A DNA stretch of 64,000 bases from Methylomonas sp. MK1 (GTDB taxonomy: Bacteria > Pseudomonadota > Gammaproteobacteria > Methylococcales > Methylomonadaceae), in NCBI RefSeq assembly GCF_000365425.1, contig NZ_AQOV01000002.1, positions 558,001-622,000 of the forward strand. The letters are read 5' to 3'. A program made the translations under genes and the position numbers. This document shows, piece by piece, positions 27,497 through 37,392 of this stretch. Under the pieces are notes generated by a model. It ran no database searches. It was not told the origin of the DNA and saw only the letters and a program-made list of their open reading frames with translations. Numbering within the stretch: the stretch's first letter is position 1; every line of letters begins with the position of its first letter.

Positions 27497-27515
27497 TGTA
27501 GTGTTGTCGGTGGCG

Positions 27516-27537
27516 GCCGGCTGATTTTTCAGTCGGC
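27516..27537 (+). terminator. Terminator-like hairpin after the oxidoreductase gene
   Basis: The arms GCCGGCTG and CAGTCGGC pair over 8 bp with one G-U pair and a six-base loop, 20 bases after the stop codon. The following sequence is only moderately T-rich. Confidence 0.5.
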
Positions 27538-27587
27538 TCTGCTTTCTGATTTGTCGATGATGAGGAATGTACTTGTCTTCGGACAAT

Positions 27588-27616
27588 AAAAAAGCCGCGA
27601 TAAATTGCGGCTTTTT
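27588..27616 (-). terminator. Intrinsic terminator of the tRNA operon
   Basis: A GC-rich stem GCCGC/GCGGC is extended by A-T pairs (AAAAA/TTTTT) around an eight-base loop. Read on the minus strand it ends in a T run just after the last tRNA-Gly. It would also work on the plus strand for read-through from the oxidoreductase gene. Confidence 0.75.
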
Positions 27617-27621
27617 AAATT

Positions 27622-27697
<76 letters not shown>

Positions 27698-27710
27698 AGA
27701 AATATAGTAA

Positions 27711-27784
27711 TGGAGGCTGCGACCGGAATCGAACCGGTATATACGGCTTTGCAGGCCGCTGCATAACCATTTTGCTACGCAGCC
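27711..27784 (-). tRNA. tRNA-Cys (anticodon GCA)
   Basis: On the minus strand the acceptor GGCTGC pairs with GCAGCC. The anticodon loop is CTGCAAA (GCA), the T arm has CCGGTTCGATTCCGG, and CCA is encoded. The total is 74 bases, as expected for tRNA-Cys. It lies between the two tRNA-Gly copies. Confidence 0.95.
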
Positions 27785-27801
27785 TTTATAAGGACAATAA
27801 A

Positions 27802-27827
27802 AAAAGCCGCGATTTGCCGCGGCTTTT
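27802..27827 (-). terminator. Intrinsic terminator between tRNA-Gly copy 2 and tRNA-Cys
   Basis: A perfect 10-bp stem (AAAAGCCGCG/CGCGGCTTTT) with a six-base loop lies just downstream of tRNA-Gly copy 2 in the direction of transcription, with a T run on the minus strand. If fully active it would cut off tRNA-Cys from the upstream promoter. Confidence 0.65.
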
Positions 27828-27833
27828 CAAATT

Positions 27834-27909
<76 letters not shown>

Positions 27910-27959
27910 TTGGCTTACTATCCTGCGTATTATAAAAAGATATTTTTTTGTGTCAACAG

Positions 27960-28505
27960 TTATTGCAGGTTTATTGCCGAAGTCCAGGCTTTTCGGCCTT
28001 GGCATTCGCCGGATTCAGTGATCTCTACTTCAGCCCACAGAACATTTTTATCCGTAGTATCTGCCTGAGCTTGGATCAGTTTGACAGGAGTATTAAGCGG
28101 CATGTGTTTGCACGCGCCGTCACGATCATTTTCTTCGGTATCATCGTAAGCCGCCATGGAGCCGGGGACAGCGACTAATCTGACAGTTGCATTAGGATCG
28201 TAAGTATTGGGGCTTTTCAACACGTAGTTTTGTCCGGGGACCATGGCTTTCGCTTGGTGAACCGGCAATTTGGCATCAGACCCGCCGCCCATAAACACGG
28301 CTACCACGATCAATGCAACTGCGCCGACACCGCCAAAAAATACTTTAGGGTTGGATTCTTTCAGGGCCAGCAGGTTAGCGATAATATTGCCGGCCGCATC
28401 TTTCGCCGCGGCGGCGGAATCAGAGGCTGGAGCTGTTTCCGGTTGCTTAGGCTCTTCAGCTTGATTTTGGGCTTCGGTCTCGTTGTTGTTTTCGTCAAGG
28501 CTCAT
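27960..28505 (-). CDS. Single-pass membrane protein of unknown function
   Basis: I do not recognise this 181-residue protein. The first 50 residues are acidic and Gln/Ala-rich. A membrane span lies near 57-73 (FFGGVGAVALIVVAVFM). A C-terminal domain of about 100 residues includes two cysteines (GACKHMP and ESGECQGR) that may form a disulphide, which suggests the C-terminus is periplasmic. AGGAAA lies 6 bases before the ATG, a good ribosome site. It precedes the tRNA cluster on the same strand, 50 bases away. Confidence 0.75.
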   Translation of the reverse strand: MSLDENNNETEAQNQAEEPKQPETAPASDSAAAAKDAAGNIIANLLALKESNPKVFFGGVGAVALIVVAVFMGGGSDAKLPVHQAKAMVPGQNYVLKSPNTYDPNATVRLVAVPGSMAAYDDTEENDRDGACKHMPLNTPVKLIQAQADTTDKNVLWAEVEITESGECQGRKAWTSAINLQ

Positions 28506-28865
28506 GCGATGTTTCCTCTTAAGCTAGTTATTATTATGGTTAAGTGGCTAAAGTTACCACGCCGTTCGAACATTTCAAGCATTCATTTTTTAGTTATTTA
28601 GTCGTATCTTAAGGGGAACTGTAGCAAAAATGAACAAGCTGGGATAAAAAAGCTGATAGGGCTGCTGGTTTGTTGTCTTTGGATGTTGTTTGGCTATGCG
28701 ATTATCGAAGTCGGCGTTGTTAGTTTAAATCCAAATTTTTTGGTTGCGGTTGTTGTGGTGCTCGGGTCTACGTTGGCTTTGTTGGCGCGGGCGCGAGCTT
28801 TGTGCCCACGCGGGGTGTGTCGGTTTGTTTGGATGATGTTTCGCTTTCGCGAGCCTTGATTTAAG
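28506..28865. other. 360-base gap upstream of the hairpin-rich element
   Basis: No gene is supported. The part next to the start of the small membrane protein is AT-rich and probably holds its promoter. From about 28720 the sequence becomes T/G-rich and merges into the repeat element at 28866. Confidence 0.4.
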
Positions 28866-29061
28866 GCCGGTTCTCGCACCGGCGGGCGAGATACTTTCTT
28901 TTGCTCCGCCAAAAGAAAGTATCCAAAGAAAAGGCGGCCCGGAAGCCGCTTTTCCCCTGCGTTCCTCGCTTTTGATAGGGGTTGCCGAAAGGGGCTTCCT
29001 GCCCCTTCGGCAACGTGCGGCATCCATGCCGCACCCCTAGCGGGCGATTCCTATCAAAAGC
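28866..29061. repeat. Hairpin-rich intergenic element with nested inverted repeats
   Basis: Within about 200 bases there are at least five clear stems. A 6-bp GC stem spans 28866-28883. A perfect 14-bp stem (GATACTTTCTTTTG and its complement) spans 28890-28923. A bulged stem lies near 28929-28953. A perfect 12-bp outer stem (28968-28979 with 29050-29061) encloses two inner hairpins. The first inner hairpin has a roughly 14-bp GTTGCC...GGCAAC stem (28981-29014). The second is GTGCGGCAT/ATGCCGCAC (29015-29034). The enclosed part would fold as a three-way junction. Open frames across it look like by-products of a repeat, not proteins. It could be a mobile miniature element or a structured RNA. 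Confidence 0.6.
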
Positions 29062-29163
29062 TCCGGTACTCGGCGCGGCATATGGGACAGAACCGCCCCC
29101 AAATTCATCGCTCGCTTTGGGTTTCCGCTATTGCTCCAACCAGTCTGTAGGGTGCACTAAGAA

Positions 29164-29565
29164 CTAAAGGTCATTTAGTGGGAATACGGACGCAATATCG
29201 TTGTATATATCCTCTAATTGCCCCGCCTCTAAACCAAGAGATGCATAAAGTTTAAAATCAGCAGATTGCTCCGTCATTTCAATTTTCAAAGTGACGTGAC
29301 CAAGGGATGTGGTCGCCGCAGAGAGATAGAGTTCGCCGTCGAGTGCGGACCATACCTTCTCACCTTTCCATCCTTTCCATGATTCAGCCATTTCTCGGAA
29401 TAAGAGACTAGGTGGGCCCGAAAAATATGTTGTTGATTGAACTTCTCCAATGAACGGCGCGCCAGAAATCGAAGCAACAAAATCAATTGCATCGCTTGTG
29501 CTTCCCAACAGCCGAAAGCTCAATGTAGTGGAGTTATCGCATGATTTAATTGAAACAGAATTCAT
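29164..29565 (-). CDS. Small protein of unknown function, DUF6228-like
   Basis: This 133-residue soluble protein has a Trp/Gly-rich centre (ESWKGWKGEKVWSALDGEL) followed by LGHVTLKIEM and a C-terminal GLEAGQLEDIYNDIA. That order resembles the small DUF6228-type orphan family often found in accessory or immunity-type neighbourhoods. The family assignment is from memory of the pattern only. It sits next to another small orphan gene on the same strand and a repeat element, consistent with a variable region. Confidence 0.55.
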   Translation of the reverse strand: MNSVSIKSCDNSTTLSFRLLGSTSDAIDFVASISGAPFIGEVQSTTYFSGPPSLLFREMAESWKGWKGEKVWSALDGELYLSAATTSLGHVTLKIEMTEQSADFKLYASLGLEAGQLEDIYNDIASVFPLNDL

Positions 29566-29585
29566 ATTAATCGCGACGCTCTGAG

Positions 29586-29927
29586 TTAACCGGCTGGCCC
29601 GGCTTTATCGCGTAACCTCCTGCTAGCTCTAGTTCCGGTTAATCGTTGGGTTAGGCGTGCAAAGCCCCATGCTATAAGCCAAAAAACAATGGTGGCAAAT
29701 ATACTTGTAATTACCCAGCCAACTGTAGTTGGGGTAGGAAAAATGCCATCATCTATAAACATAGGCGCGCCAAATATTTGCAGCAAAAATGCAGGAATGA
29801 AAAACAAGCCCATTGTGTAAAATAAAAAGCTTGTAATGAGCGGGCCTGGGCCGATGACAAATAACCACAAGCTAGCATAACCGCTAACAAGCAAACAAAA
29901 CCAAGTTAATGTTCTAAGTGAAAACAT
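29586..29927 (-). CDS. Small three-span membrane protein, unknown function
   Basis: I do not recognise this 113-residue protein. It has three hydrophobic segments, near residues 8-27, 30-50 and 70-92, and a basic C-terminus (LTQRLTGTRASRRLRDK) that should lie in the cytoplasm. It starts at the ATG at 29927 and ends 20 bases before the next small gene on the same strand, so the two may be co-transcribed. Confidence 0.5.
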   Translation of the reverse strand: MFSLRTLTWFCLLVSGYASLWLFVIGPGPLITSFLFYTMGLFFIPAFLLQIFGAPMFIDDGIFPTPTTVGWVITSIFATIVFWLIAWGFARLTQRLTGTRASRRLRDKAGPAG

Positions 29928-30104
29928 CGTTTCAAATTGCCTAACTAGTAATTTAGGATTTCTGTGTGCCTATTCCAGGCAGGTAATACAAGGTTTTAAT
30001 CCTAACAGAATTGCAGAGCAGATTTGAATCCTTCGTCCCGATTCAGGAGAAAGAATACTGTTTATGCTTAGCTTCTAAGGTCTGTTTGATAAAGCCGGTT
30101 TTGG

Positions 30105-30786
30105 CTAAAGCGTCACCGAAATGCATTGAAATTCCTTCTTTTCGCCATCGTCAGTCAGCAATTCAACACGGTCATCCTGGTCCGGAAAAAAGAACGCCGC
30201 TTCAATGTTCAAATCTCCCAGATCGATATGCTCCAGTCGTTTCAGCTCTCCGGATCCGCTATCCCATAAATACAGCCAATGTTTCTCCAGGCGCTGTTCA
30301 TTGGCATGGTAGGGGCCGGCGACGATGAGGTATTGATTGGCCTTGCGCCAGGCGATGTCGCGGATGCCTAAGCCGTCTAAATTCAACTCTATTGGCTCGG
30401 CGAAATTCGCAGCTTGCCCGTGCAGCAGTGTCAGCGGGTTGAGTAGGTGTACCAGGATGGCTTTGCCGTTTTTTAGGAAGCCGTTTTCGGTGTCGCCGCC
30501 GGCTAGCGGGTTTCTAAAGCCGATTAATAAGCCGTGCTCAGGGGTGGCCGCCAAGCCTTCTATGCTCAAGCCGCCTTTGCCTTTGGGTGGTATGCGCTCG
30601 GCTTGCTCCCAGTTATAGCGAGCAAAGCGTTTGTCCTGCTTTAGATCGTTAATTAATTGTGTGTAAATCGACCCATAACGCTGGGCGCTGAATTTGCCCG
30701 GTTCGATTTCGGTTAGATGGATGCCGAATAAGCGCCGCCTAGCCGGTCGTCCGTCGCCTTCGCTGTTGGTGCTGTGCGAGCCTATC
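30105..30786 (-). pseudogene. C-terminal part of a DUF3616-like gene split by an IS element
   Basis: This is the distal part of a gene cut by the insertion sequence at 30787-32045. Its native reading resumes at IGSHSTNSEGDGR and runs to the stop, about 226 residues, with features of the DUF3616 family (RLFGIHLTEIE, LSIEGLAATPEHGLLIGFRNP, GIRDIAWR). An ATG inside the IS end could add a few foreign residues in front (MIVYQPIRV), but the original start is lost from this fragment. Joining it to the fragment at 32046-32287 after removal of the IS and one ATC repeat gives an uninterrupted frame of 306 residues. Confidence 0.85.
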
Positions 30787-30820
30787 TGTAGTGGTCTAAT
30801 AAAAACGGACACCCGAATAG

Positions 30821-32037
<1,217 letters not shown>

Positions 32038-32045
32038 CCACTACA

Positions 32046-32287
32046 ATCCAGAAATAGACATCTTCGATGCGGGCGCCGCCTTCCAGATCGATTTCCTGGT
32101 GCTTGCCGTCTTTGATTTCGCCATCGAAAACTTCTGACAGGGCAATTGCCGGCTTTAGGGTTTTTTCTGCGTGTTTGTCGAATACGCTGAGTTCGTTGTC
32201 TTCGTCGTCCGCAACGATGAAGTAACGGTCATTTAGGGCAATGGCGCCGGATACATTCGATCGGCCTTTGTAGGTTTTTATATCCAT
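32046..32287 (-). pseudogene. N-terminal part of a DUF3616-like gene split by an IS element
   Basis: This fragment carries the original start (MDIKTYKGRSNVSG) and about 80 codons with the beginning of a DUF3616-type beta-propeller-like fold (YFIVADDEDNELSVFDKH). The frame runs through VYFW and then into the IS, where it reads foreign residues to a stop. The native continuation is at 30786 and below. The function of the family is not established. Confidence 0.85.
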
Positions 32288-32370
32288 ATCGGAATCGCTG
32301 GCGAAATTTTGATTTCAAGATAGGTGGCCGGTCGGCGATGCCTGAATTAATCCGGCCCTAATATTGTCGC

Positions 32371-32424
32371 TCCCGCGCAGGCGGGAACCCCGGTGCCACA
32401 ATGGATTCCCGCTTTCGCGGGAAT
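32371..32424. repeat. Pair of short REP-type palindromes
   Basis: Two GC-rich palindromes lie close together: TCCCGC...GCGGGA at 32371-32386 and ATTCCCGC...GCGGGAAT at 32405-32424. They belong to the widespread extragenic repeat type that gives SFPRKRES-like peptides when translated. They lie between the broken DUF3616-like gene and the 3' end of aqpZ. Confidence 0.7.
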
Positions 32425-32464
32425 GATGAAGGGTTGCTGATCTGCGCTGAACTAATCTCAGGGT

Positions 32465-33154
32465 TTACTCGTCCGGGCTGCCGATAAAGCGATAAACCAA
32501 CGCGCCTAAAACCGCGCCAATAATCGGTGCCAGCCAGAATAGCCAGAGTTGCGCCAAGGCCCAATCGCCGACGTAAACCGCCACACCCAGGCTACGGGCA
32601 GGATTGACCGAAGTATTGGTGACTGGAATGCTGATCAAATGAATCAATGTCAGGCCCAAACCAATCGCGACAGGCGCCAGGCCGGCTGGGGCGCGGGTGT
32701 CAGTGGCACCAAGGATGATCAGTAAAAACATCATGGTCATCACCACTTCGGTAATCAGTGCGGATAACAAGGAGTAGCCGCCTGGCGAATGTTCGCCGTA
32801 ACCGTTGGAGGCAAATCCCGCCGCCACATCAAAGCCGGCCTTGCCGCTGGCGATTAAATACAAGACGCCGCCGGCGGCAATCGCACCGATCACCTGCGAG
32901 ACGATGTAAGGCAACAATTGATTGGCTGGAAAGCGACCGCCCATCCACAAGCCAACCGACACCGCCGGATTGAGATGGCAACCGGAAATATGGCCGATGG
33001 CATAGGCCATGGTCAATACCGTTAAACCGAACGCGAGTGAAACGCCGAGCAAGCCAATGCCCACATTCGGAAACGCCGCCGCCAATACCGCACTTCCGCA
33101 GCCACCAAGAACTAACCAAAATGTCCCAAAGGACTCGGCAACATATTTTTTCAT
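32465..33154 (-). CDS. aqpZ: Aquaporin Z
   Basis: This 229-residue water channel has six membrane spans and the two NPA motifs in their usual places (HLNPAVS near residue 63 and NPARSLG near 187). The opening [22 protein letters not shown] is typical of AqpZ. The frame extends 37 codons upstream, but the ATG at 33154 has AGGAGA before it and matches homologues. It mediates passive water flow across the inner membrane, probably for osmotic adjustment. It is convergent with the interrupted gene region and divergent from draT. Confidence 0.93.
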   Translation of the reverse strand: MKKYVAESFGTFWLVLGGCGSAVLAAAFPNVGIGLLGVSLAFGLTVLTMAYAIGHISGCHLNPAVSVGLWMGGRFPANQLLPYIVSQVIGAIAAGGVLYLIASGKAGFDVAAGFASNGYGEHSPGGYSLLSALITEVVMTMMFLLIILGATDTRAPAGLAPVAIGLGLTLIHLISIPVTNTSVNPARSLGVAVYVGDWALAQLWLFWLAPIIGAVLGALVYRFIGSPDE

Positions 33155-33460
33155 ATGACTCTCCTGTGTGTTGTTATTGTTGTGCCTGTCATCGATCACT
33201 TGTTTTTGTTTAATAATCAATCGGCTAGCGCACTGTATTCTGTGTCTTTGTGTGATGTCAATCACAAAAAACGGCTAGATTCTTGCTTGGTGCTTGCTAT
33301 TTTTGGCTAGCGACTCGGTTGCGTGGAAGACAGTGGGTTTTGTGGCGTCAAAAATTACCGAAGAATTAGTCCGGGCAAGTCTGTTCTGTATGGCTAATTT
33401 CCCTATTCGATGTGAAAATTAGGGTTTATCACCTTGCCTGTCATTCTTGCCGGTTTATCC

Positions 33461-34267
33461 ATGCCCGATATTTCCCAACACGGCCACAGTACCAATTTGA
33501 TCGGCATGGCGACCGCTTGTATGGCCAGTCATCTATTCAATGATTATCCCAAGCCCTTACATATCGCCGGTACCAGGGAGTCGGCACCCGGACTGTTCGA
33601 ACAGTTGGCCGGCCAAGCCACGTTGGCCGAGTGCGGGCGGATCTTTCAAGATTATATGTGCGTGGTATTCGGTTTCGAAACCGAGCAGCGCTTGCGCGAC
33701 GATGCCGAGGGCCGGCGCCGGTATCGCAACAGTTATCTGCGCCTGATTCAGGATTGGGGGCTGGATTCCAATAATGCGCAGGGCGCGGTGTTGAAGGGTT
33801 GGGTGGAGAGTCGCTTCGGTTTGTTTCCCAACTACCATAAGCAGCAGATCAGCAGTTTTATGAGCAAGGACTGGATAACCTACATCGAAGAAAAGATGAA
33901 CAGCCGCTATCACAACAATTGCATCTACATGCAGCTGGATTTGCTGTACGAATTTTGCCAATGGGTGATCGAGCGCTTTCAGGTGCCGGCTGCTACCCAC
34001 AAAACTCTGTATCGCGGCGTGAACGCCTTGGACGACTGGATCGTTACCGAGCAAGACAAGCAGCACAAAATCGTCCGCTTCAACAGTATTGTGTCGTTTA
34101 CCGACCGCCCTGGTATCGCCAGCGAATTTGGCGGATATATATTGGAAGTGGAGGTGCCGATGGTGAAACTGGTGTTTTTTAGCGACCTGCTGCCGCGCCA
34201 TGCATTGCGCGGCGAAGCGGAATATTTGGTAATCGGTGGCGATTATCGGGTGACGGTACAGCGATGA
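33461..34267 (+). CDS. draT: NAD+-dinitrogen-reductase ADP-ribosyltransferase (DraT)
   Basis: This protein of about 268 residues resembles DraT, which ADP-ribosylates an arginine of the nitrogenase iron protein and switches off nitrogen fixation. The family opening is visible (GHSTNLIGM, HLFNDYPKPLHIAG). A central YRGVNALDDW and a VRFNSIVSFTDRP segment correspond to NAD-binding and catalytic regions. The ATG at 33461 is preferred; a TTG at 33434 would add nine residues and neither has a strong ribosome site. Its stop overlaps the start of draG (ATGA), giving the classical draT-draG pair. No nitrogenase genes are in the window. Confidence 0.88.
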   Translation: MPDISQHGHSTNLIGMATACMASHLFNDYPKPLHIAGTRESAPGLFEQLAGQATLAECGRIFQDYMCVVFGFETEQRLRDDAEGRRRYRNSYLRLIQDWGLDSNNAQGAVLKGWVESRFGLFPNYHKQQISSFMSKDWITYIEEKMNSRYHNNCIYMQLDLLYEFCQWVIERFQVPAATHKTLYRGVNALDDWIVTEQDKQHKIVRFNSIVSFTDRPGIASEFGGYILEVEVPMVKLVFFSDLLPRHALRGEAEYLVIGGDYRVTVQR

Positions 34268-35139
34268 ACGAGCGGTTAATGAATCGGGCCTTGGGCGCTT
34301 ATTTGGGATTTGCTTGCGGCGACGCGTTGGGCGCGACGGTGGAATTCATGTCGCCGAAACAAATTCAGAAACGTTACGGCGTGCATACCGAAATGATAGG
34401 CGGCGGCTGGCTGGGCCTGGAGCCGGGACAGGTTACAGACGATACGCAAATGTCGCTGGCCTTGGGTCGAGCCATCATCGATCATCACGGCTGGAATTTG
34501 CGGGCCGTGGCGGACAATTTTCTGGCCTGGCTGGATAGCGATCCGCCGGATGTTGGTAATACTTGCCGGCGCGGCATCCTTCGGTATCGTGATGAAGGTT
34601 TATTGATGGGCTTGCCGCGTGAAGATGACGCCGGTAACGGCGCCTGCATGCGTAACTTGCCGGTGGTGCTGGCAACTTTGGACAGGCCGGACGATTTCGA
34701 AGTTTGGAGCCTGGAGCAGAGTCACATCACCCACCACAACCCGCTGTCCGATGGGGCGACTTTGGCTTTAGGGCGCATGATCAATGCGTTGATTAACGGA
34801 CAAGGTCTTGAGTCCTGTTTGCTGGAAGTCGAGCGCTTGATCAACCAATACAGCGAATTTGCCTACACCCCTTATCCGGGCAAAGCCTCTGGTTTTATCG
34901 TCGATACCGTGCAGACGGTGCTGCATTATTTTTTCAACACCGATAGTTTCGAGTCTTGCCTGATCTCCACCGTCAATCAGGGCGGCGATGCGGATACGAC
35001 CGGGGCATTGGCGGGGATGTTGGCAGGGGCCAAGTATGGATTGGAGCAGATTCCGATGCGGTGGTTGGCCCAGCTGGATAGGCGGGTCAGTGCAGAAATA
35101 CGCGGACAGGTAGCGACGCTTATCAAAATGAATAGTTGA
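34264..35139 (+). CDS. draG: ADP-ribosyl-[dinitrogen reductase] hydrolase (DraG)
   Basis: This 291-residue ADP-ribosylglycohydrolase removes the modification placed by DraT and reactivates nitrogenase. The binuclear-metal motifs are all present: GDALGATVE near residue 20, TDDTQMSLA near 59 and GGDADTTGALAG near 241. The length is normal for DraG. Translation is coupled to draT by a 4-base overlap. It ends close to the convergent VIT-family gene. Confidence 0.92.
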   Translation: MNERLMNRALGAYLGFACGDALGATVEFMSPKQIQKRYGVHTEMIGGGWLGLEPGQVTDDTQMSLALGRAIIDHHGWNLRAVADNFLAWLDSDPPDVGNTCRRGILRYRDEGLLMGLPREDDAGNGACMRNLPVVLATLDRPDDFEVWSLEQSHITHHNPLSDGATLALGRMINALINGQGLESCLLEVERLINQYSEFAYTPYPGKASGFIVDTVQTVLHYFFNTDSFESCLISTVNQGGDADTTGALAGMLAGAKYGLEQIPMRWLAQLDRRVSAEIRGQVATLIKMNS

Positions 35140-35175
35140 GAAACTCTGGGGTGCTGGCTCCTCGATATTTTTTGC

Positions 35176-35862
35176 TTACGCGGCCACCCCAAATAATGCC
35201 CCAACTCCAGCCGTCAACCCCATCGCCAACGCGCCCCAAAAGCTGACGCGCAATCCAGCAATCAACATCGAAGCGCCCCCAACGCGGGCGGATAGGGCGC
35301 CTAGCGATACTAACAGCAGCAAGGAGCCGCCGGCTACGGCCCAAATCAATACGGGTGCCGGCGTCCACAACACCAGCAATAAAGGCAATATTGCCCCGAC
35401 TGAAAAACTGCCAGCCGATGAAAATGCCGCCAACACCGGGCGGGCGGCGGAGGTGTCGGTAATGCCAAGTTCGTCGCGGCTATGCGCGCCAAGGGCGTCG
35501 TGTGCCATCAGCTGGCGGGCAACTTCGGCGGCCAGCGCTTCGTCCAGGCCGCGTTCTACATAGATTGCGGTCATTTCCTCATGCTCGTGTTCCGGATAGG
35601 CGGCGAGTTCCCGGCGTTCGCGCTCCAGGTCGGCGTGTTCGGTGTCTGCTTGCGAACAGACTGATACATATTCGCCGGCGGCCATGGACATCGCGCCAGC
35701 TACCAAACCGGCAATGCCTGCGATCAAGATATGTTTGGCATCCACGCCGGCTGCCGCGACGCCCAAAATCAGGCTGGCAGTGGAGACTATGCCGTCGTTG
35801 GCGCCCAGCACGGCCGCCCGTAGCCAGCCAATGCGGTGATTTTTATGTCTTTCGATATGCAT
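35176..35862 (-). CDS. VIT1/CCC1-family membrane protein (probable Fe2+/Mn2+ transporter)
   Basis: This 228-residue protein starts HKNHRIGWLRAAVLGANDGIVST, the hallmark of the VIT1/CCC1 family. Five membrane spans are visible: near 18-40, 45-65, and three in the last 90 residues. The cytoplasmic loop between spans two and three is rich in Glu and His (EHEHEEMTAIYVERG), the expected metal-collecting region. It probably exports or sequesters iron or manganese. Confidence 0.88.
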   Translation of the reverse strand: MHIERHKNHRIGWLRAAVLGANDGIVSTASLILGVAAAGVDAKHILIAGIAGLVAGAMSMAAGEYVSVCSQADTEHADLERERRELAAYPEHEHEEMTAIYVERGLDEALAAEVARQLMAHDALGAHSRDELGITDTSAARPVLAAFSSAGSFSVGAILPLLLVLWTPAPVLIWAVAGGSLLLLVSLGALSARVGGASMLIAGLRVSFWGALAMGLTAGVGALFGVAA

Positions 35863-36033
35863 GCGGCTTCTCGTTGCCCAAGTAGGTGAGGATATGCTTG
35901 GATAGTAACCTGATTTTCCGGTCTAGGCCGAGTATTGTTGTCGGCTGTGAATGGGCTAGTTTGGTGCGTTACTTTCTGATTTATCGCAATCGGCCTAGAA
36001 TAGCCGGTTCATATCTACAGTCATTGGACATCG

Positions 36034-36966
36034 ATGAAAGACCAGTCGTTTACTTTCGAACAAATTCATATCGAAGTCGCCCGCAACGCGTCCGACGATT
36101 TCAACCTGTTTCATGACAAGCATAAATGGTTGCAGGTCACGCATAATCCGTTTAAAGGCCCGATTGTGTTGGGCTTTCAGTTGAATACCCTGATCGAATA
36201 TCAGATGCGCTTATACCGGGAAGCGCATCACGAAGATCAGATTATCGCCGACAATCAGCTGCGTTTTAGTAATTATCAGATCATCTTCGTCAATGCCTTG
36301 CGGCCGCGGCAGGCGATGACGCTGGATATCAAAAAGACGCTGATCGCGACGATACCCGAGCTGACTTTGACCAATCGCATCGCCATCAAGTCGCAAGGTA
36401 AAACCATCTTGCTCGGGTATAAAAAAGAAACGAAACAGCCTTTGTTTTTAGCGGATACCGATTTAAGCGGTCTGCCGGATTTAAATGCGCTACCCGATAA
36501 AACCGTCGTGCCCGGCACCGAGTTTTTTTTGAAGCGTAAGTGGATGAATAACGGCAATGTGAAGAACTTTCTGTCCGGTTCGTTTGCGGAACAGTCCGAC
36601 TATTTCGACGAGTTGTTGCAGGTGGCGCAATATCCGGAAGTGTTTCCTTGCAGTTTGACTTCCGGCGCTTTGCTGGAGAAAGCTCAACTGGAAAACCACG
36701 ATTTCAAGCGCAATCCGATGGTGTATACCTCGCACGACATATCGGTCGATCGCGTGCATTTGGCTAAGCTAAAAAACAACGACAAGCTGCATATTCTGGT
36801 TAAGCAATTGCCGGAGTCGCCGGATAAAACCCTCAATCACACCAGCATCATGTTGCGCACCTACGAATGTTTCGGGGTGTTGGAGAACAAGGCGGTTTTG
36901 TTTCGTATCAAACTGAATTTGGTACCGTTGGAAGAAATTATTAAAAATTTGAGCGGGAAGACATAG
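36034..36966 (+). CDS. Unrecognised protein, possibly double-hotdog (MaoC-like), upstream of acpP
   Basis: I do not firmly recognise this 310-residue soluble protein. The N-terminal half (ASDDFNLFHDKHKW, then PIVLGFQLNTLIEYQM) resembles the substrate-binding part of MaoC-type hotdog dehydratases, in which an Asp and His sit in such a segment. The C-terminal half may be a second hotdog (NPMVYTSHDISVDRVHLAKLKNNDKLHI). Its place directly upstream of acpP and fabF suggests acyl-ACP or acyl-CoA chemistry. Function is inferred from context only. The ATG at 36034 is the first in frame. Confidence 0.6.
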   Translation: MKDQSFTFEQIHIEVARNASDDFNLFHDKHKWLQVTHNPFKGPIVLGFQLNTLIEYQMRLYREAHHEDQIIADNQLRFSNYQIIFVNALRPRQAMTLDIKKTLIATIPELTLTNRIAIKSQGKTILLGYKKETKQPLFLADTDLSGLPDLNALPDKTVVPGTEFFLKRKWMNNGNVKNFLSGSFAEQSDYFDELLQVAQYPEVFPCSLTSGALLEKAQLENHDFKRNPMVYTSHDISVDRVHLAKLKNNDKLHILVKQLPESPDKTLNHTSIMLRTYECFGVLENKAVLFRIKLNLVPLEEIIKNLSGKT

Positions 36967-37001
36967 CCTCAGGCCGCGAATCGCCTAGTCGCGGGCGAAT
37001 G

Positions 37002-37031
37002 TTGTGAATTTTTTGGAACATAAAGTATAAT
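37002..37031 (+). promoter_or_regulatory. Sigma70-type promoter of acpP
   Basis: A -35-like TTGTGA (37002-37007) and a perfect -10 TATAAT (37026-37031) are separated by 18 bases. They lie about 113 bases before the acpP start codon, leaving room for a leader of roughly 105 bases. Strong expression would fit acyl carrier protein. Confidence 0.65.
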
Positions 37032-37143
37032 CCGCGCTGTCGTTAGGCAAGGCCAGTGACGAGATTGCAAATTCAATTAATACAACACTAAAGATAAGGT
37101 AAGTGCTCGCAGTCAGGCATTTGCATTGTTCGAGGAAAAAAAT

Positions 37144-37377
37144 ATGAGTAATATCGAAGAACGAGTAAAAAAGATTGTCGCAGAACAATTAGGCGTAAAA
37201 GAAGAAATCGCGAACGATGCGTCTTTTGTTGACGATCTTGGTGCTGATTCTTTAGACACAGTTGAACTCGTCATGGCTCTGGAAGAAGAATTCGAATGCG
37301 AAATTCCAGACGAAGAAGCTGAAAAAATCACCACAGTCCAATTGGCTATCGATTATATCAACGCCAATCTGCAGTAA
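37144..37377 (+). CDS. acpP: Acyl carrier protein
   Basis: This 77-residue acidic protein carries the phosphopantetheine site DSLDTVEL, with Ser36 as the attachment residue. It holds growing acyl chains during fatty-acid synthesis. The frame is open six codons upstream, but the ATG at 37144 gives the standard start [11 protein letters not shown]. It is followed by fabF as in many gammaproteobacteria. Its length and the four-helix pattern are normal. Confidence 0.97.
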   Translation: MSNIEERVKKIVAEQLGVKEEIANDASFVDDLGADSLDTVELVMALEEEFECEIPDEEAEKITTVQLAIDYINANLQ

Positions 37378-37392
37378 GTTGTTTCCAAAAGT

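Noticed and set aside
28694..29027. Overlapping 100-109-codon minus-strand frames in the hairpin-rich region
   Set aside because: They are translations of repeats and inverted repeats, and overlapping frames are equally open.
33557..34201. 214-codon minus-strand open frame opposite draT
   Set aside because: draT is supported by motifs and by its 4-base overlap with draG; the antisense frame is a shadow.
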